From Leptolyngbya sp. BC1307 (GTDB lineage Bacteria > Cyanobacteriota > Cyanobacteriia > Phormidesmidales > Phormidesmidaceae), in the NCBI RefSeq assembly GCF_002286735.1, contig NZ_NRTA01000003.1:124001-188000 (forward strand): a stretch of 64,000 bases of DNA. The letters are read 5' to 3'. The translations under genes were made by a program, and so were the position numbers. Positions within the stretch are counted from its first letter, which is position 1; each line of letters opens with the position of its first letter. Below the pieces are notes generated by a model that made no database searches, was not told the DNA's origin, and saw only the letters and a program-made list of their open reading frames with translations. Positions 17,095-26,292 of this stretch are shown in pieces.

Positions 17095-18033
17095 CTACGA
17101 AAGGCTGGCTATGATTTGCTGATCTAAGGAAAAATCGACTTCTGCGTTGCCTTTGCCAGTAGCAAGGTAGTCGTTTTCGTATGAGTCCTTCAAGCCTTCG
17201 ATGAGATCAAATTTGGTTTGCCAATTTAGCTCCGCCTTGGCTTTGCTGATGTCGGTGAAGAAGTGCTGAACGCGCATGGGGAAGGCTTTTTTCTTGCCGA
17301 AGTCGAATTTGGCGGGGTCGTAGTGGACGATGTTGATGGCATTGGGGTCTTTGCCGATGGCGATCGCGCAGGCTCTGGCAAGGCCGTCGAAGGTAACGGC
17401 TTTGTCGCCGGAAATATTGTAGATCTGGCCGATGGCTTGGTCGTTGCCGAGGACGGCAACCATTGCGGCGGCTAAGTCCTGACAGTGGCCTAGTTGGGTG
17501 AGGGCCATGCCATTACCGGGAATCGGAATGGGCTGATCGCGCACAATGCGGTCAAAGAACCACTCCTCCAGCGGATTGTAGTTCTGCGGGCCATAGATAT
17601 AGACGGGGCGAACAGCGGTGAAGGGGACGCCTTGCGCTTTGAGATGGTCTTCGGTGTGAAATTTGCCTTTGTGACGGCTGTTAGGATCGACCGGATCGCC
17701 TTCTTTGTGGGGCATTTGGTCGCTTTTGGCATAGACCCCAGCAGAACTGACGTAGATGAAGTGCTGTAGCTTGCCCTTAAACAGTTCTACCAGGGGCTGG
17801 GTATGGGCGAGTTCGCGGCCATTATTGTCGAAGATGGCGTCGAAGGATTGATCGGACAGGGCGGATTTGAGGGCTGCGGGGTCGGTGCGATCGCACACCA
17901 CAGTCTCCAGCCCCGCCACCGGTGCCGGATGATTACCCCGGTTCAGCAAAACCACCTCATGCCCCTGGCTGACTAACTGCTTGGTGAGATACACCCCCAC
18001 AAACCGCGTCCCGCCAATCACTAATACCTTCAT
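17095..18033 (-). CDS. NAD-dependent epimerase/dehydratase family protein, CSP41-like
   Basis: 312 residues of the atypical SDR family. The N-terminal nucleotide-binding loop is GGTRFVG (residues 7-13), followed by HEVVLLNRGNHP. HFIYVSSAGVYAKSD and the region VRPVYIYGPQNYNPLEEWFFDRI match cyanobacterial and plastid CSP41 proteins, which bind and cleave stem-loop RNA and associate with ribosomes. The YxxxK catalytic pair of classical SDRs is not clearly present, consistent with a non-epimerase role. It converges on the PIN-toxin gene with a 15-bp gap. Confidence 0.85.
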   Translation of the reverse strand: MKVLVIGGTRFVGVYLTKQLVSQGHEVVLLNRGNHPAPVAGLETVVCDRTDPAALKSALSDQSFDAIFDNNGRELAHTQPLVELFKGKLQHFIYVSSAGVYAKSDQMPHKEGDPVDPNSRHKGKFHTEDHLKAQGVPFTAVRPVYIYGPQNYNPLEEWFFDRIVRDQPIPIPGNGMALTQLGHCQDLAAAMVAVLGNDQAIGQIYNISGDKAVTFDGLARACAIAIGKDPNAINIVHYDPAKFDFGKKKAFPMRVQHFFTDISKAKAELNWQTKFDLIEGLKDSYENDYLATGKGNAEVDFSLDQQIIASLS

Positions 18034-18509
18034 ACCCGTATGCCCAAAACGCTGCGCTGAGTATTCAGTTTATCGGGTTGCCCGACCCCCGACTAATGGA
18101 TGTAGGGATAGCTTTTCGCGCTCAAGCTTGCGCCAAGCGATTGGCTATTAAAATCGGCATTTTGTCAATTACGTAATCTTAATTTATGCAAACCATAGTT
18201 AAGAATAACCACTCAGAAGTTTTGTAACATTTGTTTAAGAAAGAGCCAGAGAAAGTATGTATTTTTGTTTCACGCGGGCCCTTTAAGCCTTGTCCTATCA
18301 AGGTTTTCTGGTAAAACTTTAAGGGTAGGTTTAAAAACTGAGCGCAGTCCGTCATCAGAGGTCATCGCTTTAATTCAATAGTTTTGTAAATATTTCTTTG
18401 TTCAGAAAATAATCCGTCTCATCGGCCTTTTGTCAAGCTGTGTTTCTAGCTTTTTAGGTGTGGCAAAGGTCTGAGAGAAGTGTAGATACCCTTTAGGAGT
18501 TCATTGCGC
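18034..18509 (+). promoter_or_regulatory. Long spacer and probable promoter/5' leader of chlH
   Basis: 476 bp without a gene. The second half is AT-rich with recurrent ttttgtaa-type stretches (near 18220 and 18383) and ends with a Shine-Dalgarno-like AGGAG at 18495-18499, 10 bp before the chosen ATG. A long leader would suit the light- and oxygen-regulated chlH gene. No riboswitch family was recognised. Confidence 0.4.
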
Positions 18510-21500
18510 ATGTTCACTCAAGTTCGGCCCACTGTCAGACACGTTGTCCCTAAAGAATTAGGCGATCGCACTCTGGTTAAAGTGGTCTATGTCGTACTCG
18601 AGCCCCAGTACCAAAGCTCTTTGTCAGCGGCGGTGCGCTCTATTAATGAAAGCAACGCTCAAATCGCTGTAGAAATTAGCGGCTACCTGATCGAGGAGCT
18701 GCGTAGTGCGGACAATTTTGAAGACTTTAAGCGCGATATTGCCGAGGCGAATGTCTTCATCGGTTCGCTGATCTTCGTCGAAGAACTCGCAGAGAAAGTA
18801 GAGGCAGCAGTGAAGCCTCATCGCGATCGCCTCGACGCCGCAGTCGTCTTCCCTTCTATGCCTCAGGTCATGCGCCTGAACAAGCTGGGCAGCTTTAACA
18901 TGGCTCAGCTTGGCCAGTCCAAGAGCGTCATCGGCGACTTTATGAAAAAGCGCCGCCAAAAGCAGGGCAGCGGCTTTGAAGATGCCATGCTGAAGCTGCT
19001 GCGGACGCTGCCTAAAGTGCTGAAGTACCTGCCGATCGAAAAAGCGCAGGACGCGCGCAACTTCATGCTGAGCTTTCAGTACTGGCTGGGTGGCTCTGCC
19101 GAAAACTTGGAGAACTTCCTGCTGATGCTGGCCGATCGCTACGTGCTGCCAGCGCGTCAGCTAGAAGGTACGCCCAAGGCAGACAGTATTACCTACGAGC
19201 AGCCGGTGACCTTCCTTGATATTGGGATCTGGCACCCGCTTGCGCCCACCATGTTTGAAGATCTGCGCGAGTATCTCAACTGGTACGACTCTCGCAGCGA
19301 CGTACCTGAGATTTCCCGCAATCCAAACGCGCCCTGTGTGGGCATTGTGTTGCAGCGCACTCACCTGGTGACGGGCGATGACGCTCACTACGTGTCTATC
19401 GTGCAGGAACTGGAGTATGCAGGCGCTCGGGTAATCCCCGTATTCGCAGGCGGTCTAGACTTTTCTAAGCCGGTAGATACTTACTTTTTCGATCCGCTAA
19501 ATCCAGAAGAAGCGATCGTTGATTCGGTGGTGTCGCTCACGGGATTTGCCCTGGTCGGTGGCCCTGCTCGCCAGGATCACCCTAAGGCGATTGAGTCGCT
19601 GCAAAAGCTCAACCGGCCCTATATGGTGTCTTTGCCGCTGGTGTTCCAAACCACGGAAGAATGGGAGGCCAGTGACCTGGGCCTGCACCCGATTCAGGTG
19701 GCACTGCAAATGGCGATCCCTGAGCTAGATGGGGCCATTGAGCCAATTATTATGTCGGGCCGCGATGGTATGACAGGCCGCGCCATTACCCTGCAAGACC
19801 GGGTAGAAGCGATTTCCACGCGGGCGCTGAAGTGGGCCCGGCTGCGCCGTCTGCCGCGTGTAGACAAAAAGCTAGCGATCACGGTCTTCAGCTTTCCGCC
19901 CGATAAAGGAAACGTCGGGACAGCCGCCTACCTCAACGTATTTGGCTCCATTTACCGGGTGATGGAGGAGATGAAGGCGCAGGGATACACCATCGAAGAT
20001 ATGCCTGAGACATCAGAAGAACTGATGCAGATGGTGATTCACGATGCGCGGGCGCAGTACAACAGCCCGAACCTGAACATCGCGCACAAAATGTCGGTCG
20101 CTGAATACGAGGCGCTGACGCCCTACTCAGAGCGGCTAGAAGAAAACTGGGGGCCACCGCCCGGACAGCTCAATACCGACGGTCAAAATCTGCTGGTGTA
20201 CGGCAAAACCTTTGGCAATGTGTTCATCGGCGTGCAGCCCACCTTTGGCTACGAAGGCGACCCGATGCGGCTGCTGTTCTCCCGGTCGGCCAGTCCTCAC
20301 CACGGCTTCGCAGCGTACTATACCTATCTGGAGAAAATCTGGAAGGCGGACGCGGTGCTGCACTTTGGCACCCATGGCTCGCTCGAATTTATGCCTGGCA
20401 AGCAAATGGGTATGTCGGCCAAGTGCTACCCAGACAACCTGATTGGCAATACGCCAAACCTGTATTACTACGCAGCAAACAACCCTTCGGAAGCGACGAT
20501 CGCCAAGCGTCGGGGCTACGCAGAAATTATCAGCTACCTGACGCCGCCTGCCGAAAATGCGGGGCTGTACAAGGGGCTAAAAGAACTCAGCGAGCTGATT
20601 GGCTCTTACCAGACGCTTAAAGAGGGCAGTCGGGGGACGCCGATTGTGAATGCGGCGATTGAAAAGGCGCGTCAGGTAAACCTGGATAAGGATATTACGC
20701 TGCCTGAAGATGCGAGCGGACTGAGTAAGGAAGAGCGCGATACGCTGATTGGAAAGCTCTATATCAAGCTGATGGAAATAGAGTCGCGGCTGCTGCCTTG
20801 CGGGCTGCATGTGGTAGGTGAGCCCCCGACGGCAGAAGAAGCGATCGCCACCCTGGTCAACATCGCCAGCCTCGACCGCCCAGAAGAGGAGAAAAAGAGC
20901 CTGCAGCGGATTGTCGCTGAGAGCATTGGCCGGGATATTGACCAGATTTATGCGAGCAGCGATCGCGGCAACCTCGAAGACGTACAAACGCTCTACGACA
21001 TCAACAGCGCCGTCCGAGCGGCAGTCGCAGCCATGGTGCGCGAGCAAATCAACGATGATGGCCGCGTGTCGGTGAAGTCAGTGCTCTCTGCCCTCAACTT
21101 TGGTGGTACCAAAGCAGTCTGGACGAAAGCGCTGCATGAATTGGGCTACAAGAACATTGAGAACGATTCGCTCACGACTTTGTTTGAGTACCTCCAGTTC
21201 TGCTTAAAGCAAGTAGTTGCTGACAATGAGCTAGCCTCCCTACTGCGCGCCCTAGACGGAGAATATGTCCTTCCTGGCCCCGGCGGCGACCCGATTCGCA
21301 ACCCGGATGTGCTGCCCACCGGCAAGAACATTCACGCGCTCGATCCGCAGTCGATTCCGACTTCGGCAGCAGTGCAGTCGGCTAAGATTGTTGTGGATCG
21401 CCTGCTGGATCGACAGCGAGCTGAGAATGACGGTGCTTATCCCGAAACCATTGCCACTGTGCTGTGGGGTACCGACAACATCAAAACCTACGGCGAATCG

Positions 21501-22508
21501 CTGGCTCAAATGATGTGGTTTGTCGGCGTCAAGCCCGTGCCGGATGCTCTGGGGCGGATGAACAAGCTGGAGCTGATTTCTCTCGAAGAATTAGGACGGC
21601 CCCGAATCGACGTAGTAATCAACTGCTCAGGCGTCTTCCGCGATTTGTTTGTGAACCAAATGGCGCTGCTCGACCGGGCGGTGAAAATGGCGGCAGAAGC
21701 AGATGAACCGGTAGAGATGAACTTTGTGCGCAAGCACGCCATGGCTCAGGCCGAAGAATTTGGCCTGACGCTGCGGAATGCGGCGACGCGAATTTTCTCG
21801 AATGCGTCAGGATCTTATGCGGCGAATGTGAACCTGGCCGTAGAAAACAGCAGTTGGGAAGAAGAACAGGAGCTGCGCGATATGTACTTAGCGCGAAAGT
21901 CTTTCTCTTTTAACTGCGACAATCCGGGTGTGATGGATGAGTCTCGTGGGTTGCTAGAAGCGTCGCTCAAAACAGCGGATGTAACCTTCCAAAACCTCGA
22001 TTCTTCTGAGATCTCTCTTACTGATGTCTCTCACTACTTCGACTCCGACCCGACCAAGGTTGTAGCGAGTCTGAGAGATGACGGCAAGAAGCCGACTTCG
22101 TTTATCGCCGATACAACGACGGCAAATGCGCAGGTGCGATCGCTCTCTGAAACCGTCCGCCTCGACGCCCGCACCAAGCTACTGAACCCCAAGTGGTACG
22201 AGGGCATGCTCTCCAACGGCTACGAAGGCGTCCGCGAACTCTCCAACCGCCTGGTAAACACCATGGGTTGGTCAGCCACCGCAGATGCAGTAGACAACTG
22301 GGTATACGAAGACACGAACGAGACTTTCATCAACGACCCGGAAATGTGCAAGCGGCTGATGGACTTAAACCCCAACTCCTTCCGTCGAATGGTGACCACC
22401 TTGCTAGAAGTGAACGGTCGCGGCTACTGGGAAACCAGCGATGAAAACATTGAGCGGCTACAAGAACTCTACGAAGAGGTCGAAAATCGGATTGAAGGCG
22501 TTGAATAA
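18510..22508 (+). CDS. chlH: Magnesium chelatase subunit H
   Basis: 1332 residues from the ATG at 18510 ([14 protein letters not shown], the usual ChlH start; a TTG six bases upstream is in frame). Length and sequence match cyanobacterial ChlH throughout, for example [18 protein letters not shown] near residue 620 and [18 protein letters not shown] near 468. ChlH binds protoporphyrin IX and, with the AAA+ complex ChlI-ChlD, inserts Mg2+, the first committed step to chlorophyll. It also takes part in Gun4-dependent regulation. It stands alone with a terminator 30 bp downstream; chlI, chlD and gun4 are not in the window. Confidence 0.98.
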   Translation: MFTQVRPTVRHVVPKELGDRTLVKVVYVVLEPQYQSSLSAAVRSINESNAQIAVEISGYLIEELRSADNFEDFKRDIAEANVFIGSLIFVEELAEKVEAAVKPHRDRLDAAVVFPSMPQVMRLNKLGSFNMAQLGQSKSVIGDFMKKRRQKQGSGFEDAMLKLLRTLPKVLKYLPIEKAQDARNFMLSFQYWLGGSAENLENFLLMLADRYVLPARQLEGTPKADSITYEQPVTFLDIGIWHPLAPTMFEDLREYLNWYDSRSDVPEISRNPNAPCVGIVLQRTHLVTGDDAHYVSIVQELEYAGARVIPVFAGGLDFSKPVDTYFFDPLNPEEAIVDSVVSLTGFALVGGPARQDHPKAIESLQKLNRPYMVSLPLVFQTTEEWEASDLGLHPIQVALQMAIPELDGAIEPIIMSGRDGMTGRAITLQDRVEAISTRALKWARLRRLPRVDKKLAITVFSFPPDKGNVGTAAYLNVFGSIYRVMEEMKAQGYTIEDMPETSEELMQMVIHDARAQYNSPNLNIAHKMSVAEYEALTPYSERLEENWGPPPGQLNTDGQNLLVYGKTFGNVFIGVQPTFGYEGDPMRLLFSRSASPHHGFAAYYTYLEKIWKADAVLHFGTHGSLEFMPGKQMGMSAKCYPDNLIGNTPNLYYYAANNPSEATIAKRRGYAEIISYLTPPAENAGLYKGLKELSELIGSYQTLKEGSRGTPIVNAAIEKARQVNLDKDITLPEDASGLSKEERDTLIGKLYIKLMEIESRLLPCGLHVVGEPPTAEEAIATLVNIASLDRPEEEKKSLQRIVAESIGRDIDQIYASSDRGNLEDVQTLYDINSAVRAAVAAMVREQINDDGRVSVKSVLSALNFGGTKAVWTKALHELGYKNIENDSLTTLFEYLQFCLKQVVADNELASLLRALDGEYVLPGPGGDPIRNPDVLPTGKNIHALDPQSIPTSAAVQSAKIVVDRLLDRQRAENDGAYPETIATVLWGTDNIKTYGESLAQMMWFVGVKPVPDALGRMNKLELISLEELGRPRIDVVINCSGVFRDLFVNQMALLDRAVKMAAEADEPVEMNFVRKHAMAQAEEFGLTLRNAATRIFSNASGSYAANVNLAVENSSWEEEQELRDMYLARKSFSFNCDNPGVMDESRGLLEASLKTADVTFQNLDSSEISLTDVSHYFDSDPTKVVASLRDDGKKPTSFIADTTTANAQVRSLSETVRLDARTKLLNPKWYEGMLSNGYEGVRELSNRLVNTMGWSATADAVDNWVYEDTNETFINDPEMCKRLMDLNPNSFRRMVTTLLEVNGRGYWETSDENIERLQELYEEVENRIEGVE

Positions 22509-22537
22509 GCGCTACCTCAGATCTAACAGTTAATGAG

Positions 22538-22566
22538 AAGGGGCAGGCGAAAGTCTGTCCCTTTTT
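22538..22566 (+). terminator. Rho-independent terminator of chlH
   Basis: The stem aaggggcag (22538-22546) pairs with ctgtcccttt (22555-22563) with one G-U pair and is followed by TTTTTG. It lies 30 bp after the chlH stop codon. Confidence 0.85.
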
Positions 22567-22604
22567 GTTCGCTATGATAGGGTTATGCTGTAATTGGCAA
22601 GTCT

Positions 22605-22703
22605 ATGCTAAAGGAGACGCTTGTACAGCTAGAGACAATGACTAACATGGAAGCGGCCAACTGGTTTCAACAGCAGATCGCGCACTCAGACGAAAATGCT
22701 TAG
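22605..22703 (+). CDS. Possible 32-codon micro-ORF overlapping DUF3465 start
   Basis: ATG at 22605 to TAG at 22701-22703 encodes a small acidic helical peptide (MLKETLVQLETMTNMEAANWF...). It overlaps the start of the next gene by 8 bp, which suggests translational coupling or a chance frame. No clear ribosome-binding site precedes it and no family is recognised. Confidence 0.2.
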   Translation: MLKETLVQLETMTNMEAANWFQQQIAHSDENA

Positions 22704-23112
22704 GCGATCGCTCGTGGGCATGTTACCTGTGCTAGTGATGCCAACCGTTTTCTGGCAGAGTAAAGCCAACGTTAGCGGAGCACAACCAGTGCTGAATGCG
22801 TATCAAAGTCGGCTATCCAATGTGATCGTCGAAAATGTGGTGGGAACTGTGGGTAGCCTCCTGCCAGATGACCTTGAAGGGTCACGGCATCAGCGCTTCA
22901 TTATGCGAATGGAGAGCGGGCATACGCTACTGGTCGTGCATAATATCGACCTGGCTCCCAGAGTTAACGGGTTGAAGGTGGGCGATCGCATCACGGTCAA
23001 AGGCGAATACGAGTGGAACGAACGCGGCGGCTTAATTCACTGGACGCATCGTGACCCGCACAGCGCTCATGAAGACGGCTGGATTGAACAGGCTAGCGTG
23101 CGGTACCAGTAG
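22696..23112 (+). CDS. DUF3465 secreted protein
   Basis: 138 residues. A signal peptide or anchor (MLRRSLVGMLPVLVMPTVFW) is followed by an OB-like beta domain with VVGTVGSLLPDDLEGSRHQRF, VGDRITVKGEYEWNERGG and the signature HWTHRDPHSAHEDGWIE near the C-terminus, which define DUF3465. The family is found in periplasmic or secreted proteins of unknown role. The two histidines and Trp of the signature are intact. Confidence 0.88.
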   Translation: MLRRSLVGMLPVLVMPTVFWQSKANVSGAQPVLNAYQSRLSNVIVENVVGTVGSLLPDDLEGSRHQRFIMRMESGHTLLVVHNIDLAPRVNGLKVGDRITVKGEYEWNERGGLIHWTHRDPHSAHEDGWIEQASVRYQ

Positions 23113-23171
23113 CGAGTCTCGATAGCGTTGAGCCCAGTAGCCGCACAGCGATTACGTCTCTATGGCCTTGT

Positions 23172-23321
23172 ATGCACTCAGTCAAACGTCTCAAAATCAT
23201 TGTCTCCTCTAGAGAGACACACAAGACCCTCGAACAGCCAGATAAAGCAGGCGTTCGAGGCTATTCGGTGATTCGGGATGTCGTCAGCAAAGGCGGCGGC
23301 GGTCAACCACCGACTGAATGA
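23172..23321 (+). pseudogene. Truncated PII-like signalling protein remnant
   Basis: A 49-codon frame (MHSVKRLKIIVSSRETHKT, then DKAGVRGYSVIRDVVSKGG) matches the first beta-alpha-beta unit of PII-like proteins of the SbtB/carboxysome-associated kind: a basic Lys-Arg start, the helix and the GxxGYSVI turn. It stops after the Gly-rich start of the T-loop, about half the family length of about 100 residues. The following bases do not continue the fold in any frame that I could recognise. Most likely a decayed gene or a very short derivative; expression is unknown. Confidence 0.45.
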
Positions 23322-23373
23322 TCGGCAGTTGACCGCTCCATCACCCTGATGGAACCTTGCTATTGCACCCTGA

Positions 23374-24093
23374 CTAGCTGTTGACCAGGCTGCGCTGGCG
23401 ACGTAGCATCAAAACGCCCACTGCGCCCATGCCAATCAGCGCTGCCGCCGTACCGGGCTCAGGGACTGAGGCAGCATCGTCGTTAACCGCAACAATCTCG
23501 CCAGCGGCTACCGGCAATACAGCAAGATATCCGCCCGTGCCATCAACTTCACCAGGGGTACCCGCACCGATGCCAGGCGCAACGGTTAAGCCGTGAAAAA
23601 CAATCTCGCGGAAGGTGAGCGGCATCAGGTCAGCAGCGGTAAACGGTTCGTCAGTGGTGCGATTGATGCCAAAGATGCTCGGATCGGTCAAATCGAAGAC
23701 TGTGGTGATGCTAGCGTTGCCGTCTGGGGTGTTGATGGTCTCTAAATGTAAGATGATTGGGCCGTAGACCGGAAGGCCTTCTGCTAGCTCAATAAAGCCA
23801 TCACCGTCGGTATCTTGGGCAAGTGTAGGCGTCATCGAGTCAGCAACTTCGCCTGCACTGCTGAATAGCCCGTGGATGTGCTGGACGTGACTTTGATTGG
23901 GCTCGAGGCCGGTGGCGTTAGTGGTGACAGTGAGCGTTTTCTCATCATCAGACAGGTCAATGAAGACTGTGCCTGAAGCGCCTGAATTGTTGAGCGTATT
24001 CACATCGGCTCTAAAGCTAGCAGCTTGAGCGGCAGCAGCTGAAAAGCCGAGCAGTGAAGCGCTGAGTAAGAGAATTCTTGAAAGATATTTCAT
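23374..24093 (-). CDS. CHRD-domain secreted protein with PEP-CTERM sorting tail
   Basis: 239 residues from the ATG at 24093; an in-frame TTG nine bases upstream is less likely. The signal peptide MKYLSRILLLSASLLGFSAAAAQA precedes a CHRD-type beta domain (GTVFIDLSDDEKTLTVTTNATGLEPNQSHVQHIHG near 45), a fold shared with chordin. Residues about 210-232 (VPEPGTAAALIGMGAVGVLMLRRQR) are a PEP-CTERM sorting signal: Pro-Glu-Pro, hydrophobic helix, basic end. Expected in the extracellular or outer-envelope layer after exosortase processing. Confidence 0.9.
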   Translation of the reverse strand: MKYLSRILLLSASLLGFSAAAAQAASFRADVNTLNNSGASGTVFIDLSDDEKTLTVTTNATGLEPNQSHVQHIHGLFSSAGEVADSMTPTLAQDTDGDGFIELAEGLPVYGPIILHLETINTPDGNASITTVFDLTDPSIFGINRTTDEPFTAADLMPLTFREIVFHGLTVAPGIGAGTPGEVDGTGGYLAVLPVAAGEIVAVNDDAASVPEPGTAAALIGMGAVGVLMLRRQRSLVNS

Positions 24094-24541
24094 GGGAAGC
24101 AATTTTAGATTTTCAATAGGGGCTAGATGAAAAGATACACCGCCTCTTGATGGCAGAGAGAGGCACTACGACAGATGCGCTCCGTTCGCCAGGTCGTGCC
24201 AGTCCTCAGGCGAAGGTAGCCGGAGAAGCTGATGACTTGTCCGGCTAGCGCAGCGATCGCACAGCTGAAAAACTTTGGCAGAGGGTACAACTACCAAGCA
24301 CGTCTGTATTGTAGTCAGCAATCTCATCTTTAACGGTTCAAAAACTGCTCATTGTTTGCTCATTTGTAAAAGCTCTATCAAAGGTTAGAGGCATCTATCA
24401 AAGGTTTGTATGCTGCTTGTAAAGCCGAGACAAACGTCTGTGTTGTTTTCGTGAATTATATAAAATTACCTTGAAATAATTGTCTTGAGGTACCTTCCAG
24501 AGACCAGACGCATTGACTTGTCCGCTCCACTTCAGAGGACT
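24094..24541. other. Intergenic region with 13-bp direct repeat
   Basis: 448 bp between divergent genes, AT-rich in its last 200 bp. It holds two copies of tctatcaaaggtt (24374-24386 and 24394-24406), exactly 20 bp start to start, about two helical turns, as expected for a dimeric regulator site. A 6-bp hairpin (gcctct/agaggc) lies near 24142-24162. No gene is seen. Confidence 0.5.
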
Positions 24542-24844
24542 ATGAATGACACAGCGCATCTGAGGGAGCAATATTTAGACTTGATCGACCATCAGCTGCC
24601 CGCTAAAGCCCGGCAGACGGCGATGCCGGTGCGCTTTAACCACTGCTTCGCCAGAATTGTGCTGGATAATTTGTTTGGGGGCTGCTGGTATGGCTATCTC
24701 TCGCGTCAGCAGCCTGCCTATAAACAGCTAGATGAAACACAGCTCAAGCAGGCGATCGCCCTGGCTCAGTCTATGCTGCGATCGCCCAAAACGGCTGAGT
24801 TACTCAATCAAAACAGCCTGCGCTGGCGAGGCAAGCAGCGTTAA
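24542..24844 (+). CDS. Conserved hypothetical protein, about 100 residues
   Basis: 100 residues from the ATG at 24542 (MNDTAHLREQYLDLIDHQLPAKAR); the longer frame of 119 residues has an atypical N-terminus. Recognisable core: VRFNHCFARIVLDNLFGGCWYGYL (residues 31-54) and PAYKQLDETQLKQAIALAQSML. Similar small proteins in bacteria have been annotated as GCN5-related acetyltransferase-linked, but no acetyltransferase motif is visible here. Two conserved Cys flank the central helix. Function unknown. Confidence 0.7.
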   Translation: MNDTAHLREQYLDLIDHQLPAKARQTAMPVRFNHCFARIVLDNLFGGCWYGYLSRQQPAYKQLDETQLKQAIALAQSMLRSPKTAELLNQNSLRWRGKQR

Positions 24845-25140
24845 CGCAGCGCCATAAGTGCGGATTGGGCGATCGCCATTTCTAAAAGCTTTTCCCTTAG
24901 ATAGATAATTATTTCCGCTCAGATGCCTTATCTTCTGTATATGATTGCGCTGCCGATAGTGCGTCAGCACCTACAGAGATCCAAAGTTAGCAAGATGCTT
25001 AGTAGAGCAACCCAACAGCGGACTTATGCCGCTAAGGTAATGCTGCCCGCTAGATGATGATTGCACCGCAGCCTAGATAAATTAAAGAACAACTTAAAAA
25101 ACAGCTTTAGTGAGTCAGTTCAAACCTGGGAATCGCGTTC

Positions 25141-26280
25141 ATGAAAATCGCTATTGTTGGATTGCTGCACCACCCGATTGCAGAGCCTTTTGCGGGCGGT
25201 ATGGAGTCTCATACCTGGTGGCTAGCTAAAAAGCTGATAGAGCGAGGGCACGAAGTCACTTTGTTTGCCAGCGGTGATTCTGATCCTGAGCTAGGGCTAG
25301 TGCCCTGCATTGAGCGTGCGTTTGCAACCTATCCTCAGGCCCAAACAGTATCAGGCCGCCAAGCTTGCAATATGTCGGCCTATGCCAGCGCGATCCGACA
25401 AATTTGCCAGGGTCAGTTTGACATTATTCATAACAATGCGCTGCATCCCTTCTTACTACTCAGTGCAGCCGATCTGCCGATACCGATGCTGACGGTGTTG
25501 CATACGCCCATATATGCAGAGTTAGCTGCCGCCGTTCGCTATGCCGCCGCTCGCAATACGCAGGGTAAGCTAGCTGCTGTTGCCGTTTCTAAGAGTTTGG
25601 CGACTGAGTGGCAGTCGCTGATTGCCGCAGACGTTGTTTACAACGGAATTGCAATTGAGAATTGGCCATTTGTCGCTGAGACATCACCGGGTATGGCGCT
25701 GTGGTATGGCCGGATTGTGCCGGAGAAAGCTCCCCATCTGGCTCTTCAGGCAGCGCTGAGGGCGGGCTATGCTATTGAGTTTGCAGGGCCAATAGGCGAC
25801 CAGGTCTATTTTGACTCACAGGTTGCGCCGCTGCTAGAAAGCAGTCAGGTGAGCTATTTAGGCCACCTTTCGCACCCTGAGATTAAACAAGCTCTAGCCA
25901 GGGCTAGCGTCTTAGTGAATACGCCGCTCTGGGAAGAGCCCTATGGGTTTGTCTATGCAGAGGCGCTGGCCACTGGAACGCCGGTCGCTGCGTTTGACAG
26001 CGGCGCGGCTGGGGAAATTTTAGATTCGCACTGCGGGGTGGTGGTGAGAGAAAAAACGGTTGCAGTGCTGGCTGAGGCGATCGCGGCTGCCGCCCAGCTC
26101 TCACGTCAGGACTGCCGGCAGCGAGCAGAAGCTTTTTGTCATATTGACGTGATGATTGCAGGCTACGAACGCCTCTATCGTCAGTTGTTGCAGCGACAGC
26201 GACGGCAAGCTAGGCAAGGGTCAAGGCAGAGCGCCAGCACCCTCAGCTCAATGCAGTTGCTAGCGGGCATTGCGACATAG
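25141..26280 (+). CDS. Glycosyltransferase family 4 (GT-B)
   Basis: 379 residues. The N-terminal Rossmann half starts MKIAIVGLLHHPIAEPFAGGMESHTWWLAKKL with the glycine-rich acceptor loop. The C-terminal donor half carries WYGRIVPEKAPHLALQA and the EPYGFVYAEALATGTPVAAF motif (near 263-282) with the two nucleotide-sugar-binding glutamates of GT4 retaining enzymes. The next gene starts 12 bp downstream on the same strand, so the two are likely co-transcribed. Probably adds a hexose during polysaccharide or glycolipid synthesis; the sugar is unknown. Confidence 0.92.
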   Translation: MKIAIVGLLHHPIAEPFAGGMESHTWWLAKKLIERGHEVTLFASGDSDPELGLVPCIERAFATYPQAQTVSGRQACNMSAYASAIRQICQGQFDIIHNNALHPFLLLSAADLPIPMLTVLHTPIYAELAAAVRYAAARNTQGKLAAVAVSKSLATEWQSLIAADVVYNGIAIENWPFVAETSPGMALWYGRIVPEKAPHLALQAALRAGYAIEFAGPIGDQVYFDSQVAPLLESSQVSYLGHLSHPEIKQALARASVLVNTPLWEEPYGFVYAEALATGTPVAAFDSGAAGEILDSHCGVVVREKTVAVLAEAIAAAAQLSRQDCRQRAEAFCHIDVMIAGYERLYRQLLQRQRRQARQGSRQSASTLSSMQLLAGIAT

Positions 26281-26292
26281 TTGGATTAGCAG

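Noticed and set aside
20577-21047. 156-residue minus-strand frame
   Set aside because: Lies inside chlH and has no family features.
24485-24541. Longer N-terminus for the gene at 24542
   Set aside because: The extra 19 residues are not typical for the small family; the internal ATG gives the expected start MNDTAHLREQYL.
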